8,616 nucleotides of DNA from Chloroflexota bacterium (GTDB lineage Bacteria > Chloroflexota > Dehalococcoidia > Bin125): positions 1 through 8,616 of the forward strand of contig JAPUIR010000035.1 of assembly GCA_027296805.1 (NCBI GenBank). Direction: 5' to 3'. Under the pieces are notes generated by a model, which saw nothing but the letters and a program-made list of their open reading frames with translations, ran no database searches and was not told the DNA's origin. Position 1 is the stretch's first letter; each line of letters opens with the position of its first letter. The position numbers and the translations under genes are program-made. Of this stretch, positions 6,660-8,616 are shown one piece after another.

Positions 6660-6666
6660 CTAGCCT
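6660..6666 (+). promoter_or_regulatory. CTANNCT -10 element for the CinA-like gene
   Basis: The plus strand reads CTAGCCT, 39 nt before the ATG at 6706. With the opposed element at 6633-6627 it makes a compact divergent promoter. Between the two, GGTCCG is repeated directly (about 6638-6643 and 6647-6652), a possible shared regulator site, but weak. Confidence 0.45.
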
Positions 6667-6705
6667 GACCGTGAACCCACGACGGCGCGGCGAGGAGAGA
6701 CGACC

Positions 6706-7191
6706 ATGGAGGCTCTGCAACCGATGGCGACGGCGATCGCAGAACTGCTGCGCGAGCGTGAGGAGACGGTCGCCGTCGTGGAGACGACGGCGGGCGGGCT
6801 GGTCTCGGCGGCGCTGCTTGCCGTGCCCGGCGCCTCAGCGTTCTACCGCGGCGGCGCGGTGACCTACACGGGCATCGCGCGCGACGTCCTGTTGGAGATC
6901 GACCTCGCGGCGCATCCGGGCGTGCGATCGAGCAGCGAACCGTACGCGCGACTGATCGCGGCGGCGATCCGCGAACGTCTCGGTGCGACGTGGGGCATCG
7001 GCGAAACCGGGGCCGCCGGCCCCACCGGCAACCCGTACGGCGACGCGGCGGGGCACACTTGCATCGCCCTGGCCGGGCCGATCGAACACAGCGAGACCCT
7101 GGAGACCGGGCTCAGCGACCGCGAGGAGAACATGTGGCTCTTCGCCAAGAAGACGCTGGAGGTCTTCGAGGGCAGCCTGCGCGCACGGTGA
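6706..7191 (+). CDS. CinA C-terminal/PncC-like protein with altered catalytic positions
   Basis: This 161-aa protein matches the stand-alone CinA C-terminal domain (nicotinamide-nucleotide amidase PncC, which deamidates NMN to nicotinate mononucleotide for NAD salvage). The fold signature is clear: V-P-G-A-S-A-F-Y-R-G-G-A-V-T-Y (40-54), a long helix with A-A-A-I-R-E-R (85-91), and G-E-T-G-A-A-G-P-T-G (99-108). However, the canonical E-S-C-T-G-G reads E26-T27-T28-A29-G30-G31, so the expected nucleophilic serine is a threonine. The lysine expected five residues after Y54 is R59. It may be a divergent subfamily with another activity, or may have lost amidase activity. The N-terminal molybdopterin-type domain of full CinA is absent, as in other short PncC proteins. 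AGGAG (6693-6697) lies 8 nt before the start. It heads a plus-strand run with the VOC gene 35 nt downstream. Confidence 0.82.
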   Translation: MEALQPMATAIAELLREREETVAVVETTAGGLVSAALLAVPGASAFYRGGAVTYTGIARDVLLEIDLAAHPGVRSSSEPYARLIAAAIRERLGATWGIGETGAAGPTGNPYGDAAGHTCIALAGPIEHSETLETGLSDREENMWLFAKKTLEVFEGSLRAR

Positions 7192-7195
7192 CGGC

Positions 7196-7202
7196 CTAAG
7201 CT
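7196..7202 (+). promoter_or_regulatory. CTANNCT -10 element for the third VOC gene
   Basis: CTAAGCT begins 5 nt after the stop codon of the CinA-like gene and ends 24 nt before the ATG at 7227. If real, the VOC gene can be transcribed on its own despite the short 35-nt gap. No -35 is obvious, and the upstream half would lie inside the CinA-like coding sequence. Confidence 0.4.
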
Positions 7203-7226
7203 GGGCGCGAGATCCGGAGGCACGAC

Positions 7227-7583
7227 ATGGCCAGTCCGCTCGTCTTCTACCAGATAGCGACCAGCGATCCGGCACGCACCCGCGCGTTCCTGGGCGACCT
7301 CTTCGAATGGCCGGCGACGGATCCCGAGGGATCCGACACCTTCACGATCGAACCCGGCGGCCCCGCGGACTTCGATGTCCAGGGGCAGATCCTGCCCCCG
7401 CGGGAGGGAGCCCAGCAAGTCACCCTCTTCTTCCGCGTCGCGGACCTGTGGGCGACGGTGGCGCTTGCCGAAGAGCGGGGCGCGACTGTCGTCATGCCGA
7501 TTCGCCAGATGCCCACCGGCGTGCATGTCGCCCTGATCACGACGCCCGACGACGCGCTCACCGTGGGCATCGTCCAGGCCTGA
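7227..7583 (+). CDS. Small VOC family protein, likely metal-free
   Basis: The 118-aa protein has a single VOC fold: strand L-V-F-Y-Q-I (5-10), helix with R-T-R-A-F-L-G-D-L-F-E-W (17-28), then a second unit with V-T-L-F-F-R-V-A-D-L-W-A-T-V (65-78), A-E-E-R-G-A-T-V-V-M-P (81-91) and a final strand pair. It resembles the branch described as related to lactoylglutathione lyase, in which the first helix ends in L-F-G-W. None of the usual ligands is evident: Gln9 replaces the first, no histidine starts the second unit, and the last strand has V-G-I-V where a glutamate would be expected. A binding or accessory role is more likely than classical glyoxalase chemistry. GGAGG (7216-7220) lies 6 nt upstream. 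It is close behind the CinA-like gene and precedes the ThDP enzyme by 137 nt. Confidence 0.78.
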   Translation: MASPLVFYQIATSDPARTRAFLGDLFEWPATDPEGSDTFTIEPGGPADFDVQGQILPPREGAQQVTLFFRVADLWATVALAEERGATVVMPIRQMPTGVHVALITTPDDALTVGIVQA

Positions 7584-7603
7584 CCGGCCAGCGCAGCGGT
7601 CGG

Positions 7604-7636
7604 CTCGATTGCCCGGATCGAGATCTGGGCTATTCT
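7604..7636 (+). promoter_or_regulatory. Promoter of the ThDP enzyme with an inverted repeat over the -35
   Basis: TTGCCC (7609-7614), a 16-nt spacer and TATTCT (7631-7636; CTATTCT from 7630) form the best two-part promoter in the window, 84 nt upstream of the ATG at 7721. An inverted repeat CTCGAT (7604-7609) and ATCGAG (7617-7622) with a 7-nt gap straddles the -35, a position suited to an operator. The leader also has a small GGGGA/TCCCC hairpin (7656-7670). Binding by a regulator is inference. Confidence 0.5.
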
Positions 7637-7720
7637 CGGCCCTCCCGATCGTGCTGGGGATCCTCTCCCCGCGCCACAGCGAGTCCGCGCGTCTGACGCA
7701 ACAGCCCCGGAGGGCGACCC

Positions 7721-8616
7721 ATGAATGGCAACGAATTCATCGCCCAGATCCTCAAACAAGAGGGCGTGGAGCAGTTGACCTGCTTCCCCAACAATCCGCT
7801 GATCGAGGCGGCGGCCCAGATCGGGATCCGGCCGATCATGTTCCGCCACGAGCGCGGTGCCCTGATGGCGGCGGACGGGTTCAGTCGCATGAGCGACGGA
7901 CAGCGCTTCGGCGTCGTCGCGACGCAGAACGCGGCGGGGGCCGAGAATTCGATGGGTGGCCTGGCGCAAGCGTTCGGCGACAACATTCCGATCCTGGTCC
8001 TGCCTGGTGGCTACTCGCTCGCGCAGCGCCAGGTGCGACCCAACTTCTCGGCACTCGACAACTACCGCGGCGTGGTCAAGTCGATGGAATCGATCGATAC
8101 GCCCGGCGAGATCGCGAACGTGATGCGGCGCGCCTTCCAGGCGCTTCGAAGCGGTCGCGGTGGCCCTGTCGTGGTGGAGCTGACGTCGGACGTCTGCGCC
8201 CAAGAGGTGCCGGAGGAGGCGCAGAGCTACCACTCCCCGCAGGTGGCGCGGCAGGTCCCGGCGCGGGGCGAGATCGCCGACGCGGTGAGCGCGCTGCTCG
8301 GGGCGGAGCGGCCCATGATCTGGGCGGGCGCGGGCGTCCTGATGTCCGGCGCGAGCGCCGCCTTGCAAGCGCTGGCTGAACTCACGGGCGTGCCGGTCTT
8401 CACGACCATGGAAGGCAAGTCCGCCTTCGACGAGCGCCATCCCCTCGCCTTGGGTGCGGGCAGCGGCGCCACCACCGGACCGGCACACACCTGGATCGTG
8501 GAGTCGGATCTCGTGCTCGGGATCGGGACGAGCCTGACCCTCAACGGCTACACGCAGCGGGTACCGGCAGGCAAGACAGTGATCCACAACACCATCGCGC
8601 CGGACGACATCAATAA
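7721..8616 (+). CDS. Thiamine-diphosphate-dependent enzyme, acetolactate-synthase-like (cut by window edge)
   Basis: The frame is open from the ATG at 7721 to the window edge: 298 codons plus two bases, about half of a typical 540-600 aa protein. Residues 1-165 are the pyrimidine-binding domain with the cofactor-activating glutamate E44 in F-R-H-E-R-G-A-L-M-A-A-D-G-F-S-R. The stretch V-A-T-Q-N-A-A-G-A-E-N (66-76) and G-G-P-V-V-V-E-L (147-154) fit the family. Residues 185-298 are the start of the central Rossmann-like domain (A-G-A-G-V-L-M-S-G, 202-210; V-L-G-I-G-T-S-L, 265-272). The pyrophosphate-binding G-D-G motif lies beyond the edge. Relatives include acetolactate synthase, benzoylformate decarboxylase and sulfoacetaldehyde acetyltransferase; the substrate cannot be assigned. 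F-P-N-N-P (22-26) replaces the more usual G-V-P-G near the N-terminus. GGAGGG (7709-7714) lies 6 nt before the start. Confidence 0.88.
   Translation, partial: MNGNEFIAQILKQEGVEQLTCFPNNPLIEAAAQIGIRPIMFRHERGALMAADGFSRMSDGQRFGVVATQNAAGAENSMGGLAQAFGDNIPILVLPGGYSLAQRQVRPNFSALDNYRGVVKSMESIDTPGEIANVMRRAFQALRSGRGGPVVVELTSDVCAQEVPEEAQSYHSPQVARQVPARGEIADAVSALLGAERPMIWAGAGVLMSGASAALQALAELTGVPVFTTMEGKSAFDERHPLALGAGSGATTGPAHTWIVESDLVLGIGTSLTLNGYTQRVPAGKTVIHNTIAPDDIN

Noticed and set aside
7247..8587. A 446-codon open frame on the minus strand
   Set aside because: It lies wholly antisense to the VOC and ThDP enzyme genes, which have clear family motifs and good ribosome binding sites. Its protein is Arg/His/Gly-rich without recognisable domains, as expected for high-GC shadow frames.

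Overview
The window is compact, high-GC bacterial chromosomal DNA (roughly two-thirds G+C by eye). Genes on both strands are separated by short gaps, and most starts have a good Shine-Dalgarno sequence. I see no RNA gene, transposon, CRISPR array, phage gene or long repeat. The gene content (luciferase-like flavin oxidoreductase, acyl-CoA dehydrogenase, phosphotriesterase-like lactonase, several VOC proteins, SDR, YjbR/MmcQ proteins, ThDP enzyme) and the TA-N3-T type -10 elements suggest a heterotrophic soil or marine Chloroflexota (Dehalococcoidia/SAR202-like) or an actinobacterial relative. This placement is inference from gene flavour only.

Layout, left to right. On the minus strand lie the N-terminal 36 codons of an acyl-CoA dehydrogenase (cut by the left edge, with its own TATAAT box) and, upstream of it, a luciferase-like FMN-dependent monooxygenase (173-1222). 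A 183-bp divergent region leads into a plus-strand VOC protein (1406-1774). After a 260-bp gap comes a complete RhlE-type DEAD-box RNA helicase (2035-3357). Next is a probable two-gene plus-strand unit: a methylmalonyl-CoA-epimerase-like VOC enzyme (3459-3890) and a phosphotriesterase-like lactonase (3958-4908). It meets a minus-strand SDR (4918-5709) tail to tail, and both stop codons sit inside one small palindrome. Upstream of the SDR on the minus strand is a tandem-domain YjbR/MmcQ protein (5817-6602). Across a 103-bp divergent promoter region are, on the plus strand, a stand-alone CinA-C/PncC-like protein whose canonical catalytic positions are changed (6706-7191), a third VOC protein (7227-7583), and a thiamine-diphosphate enzyme cut by the right edge (7721-8616).

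The genes look like ordinary accessory catabolism plus RNA and cofactor maintenance, not a defence or mobile system. The lactonase/epimerase pair could hydrolyse lactones or esters and process the resulting acids or CoA esters. The oxidoreductase/acyl-CoA dehydrogenase pair fits oxidative breakdown of organic acids. These links are inference. The most striking non-coding signal is a heptamer, CTANNCT. I find it by eye exactly six times on both strands, each time in a gap 20-84 nt upstream of, and oriented toward, one of the genes. It probably marks this organism's housekeeping -10 promoter element.
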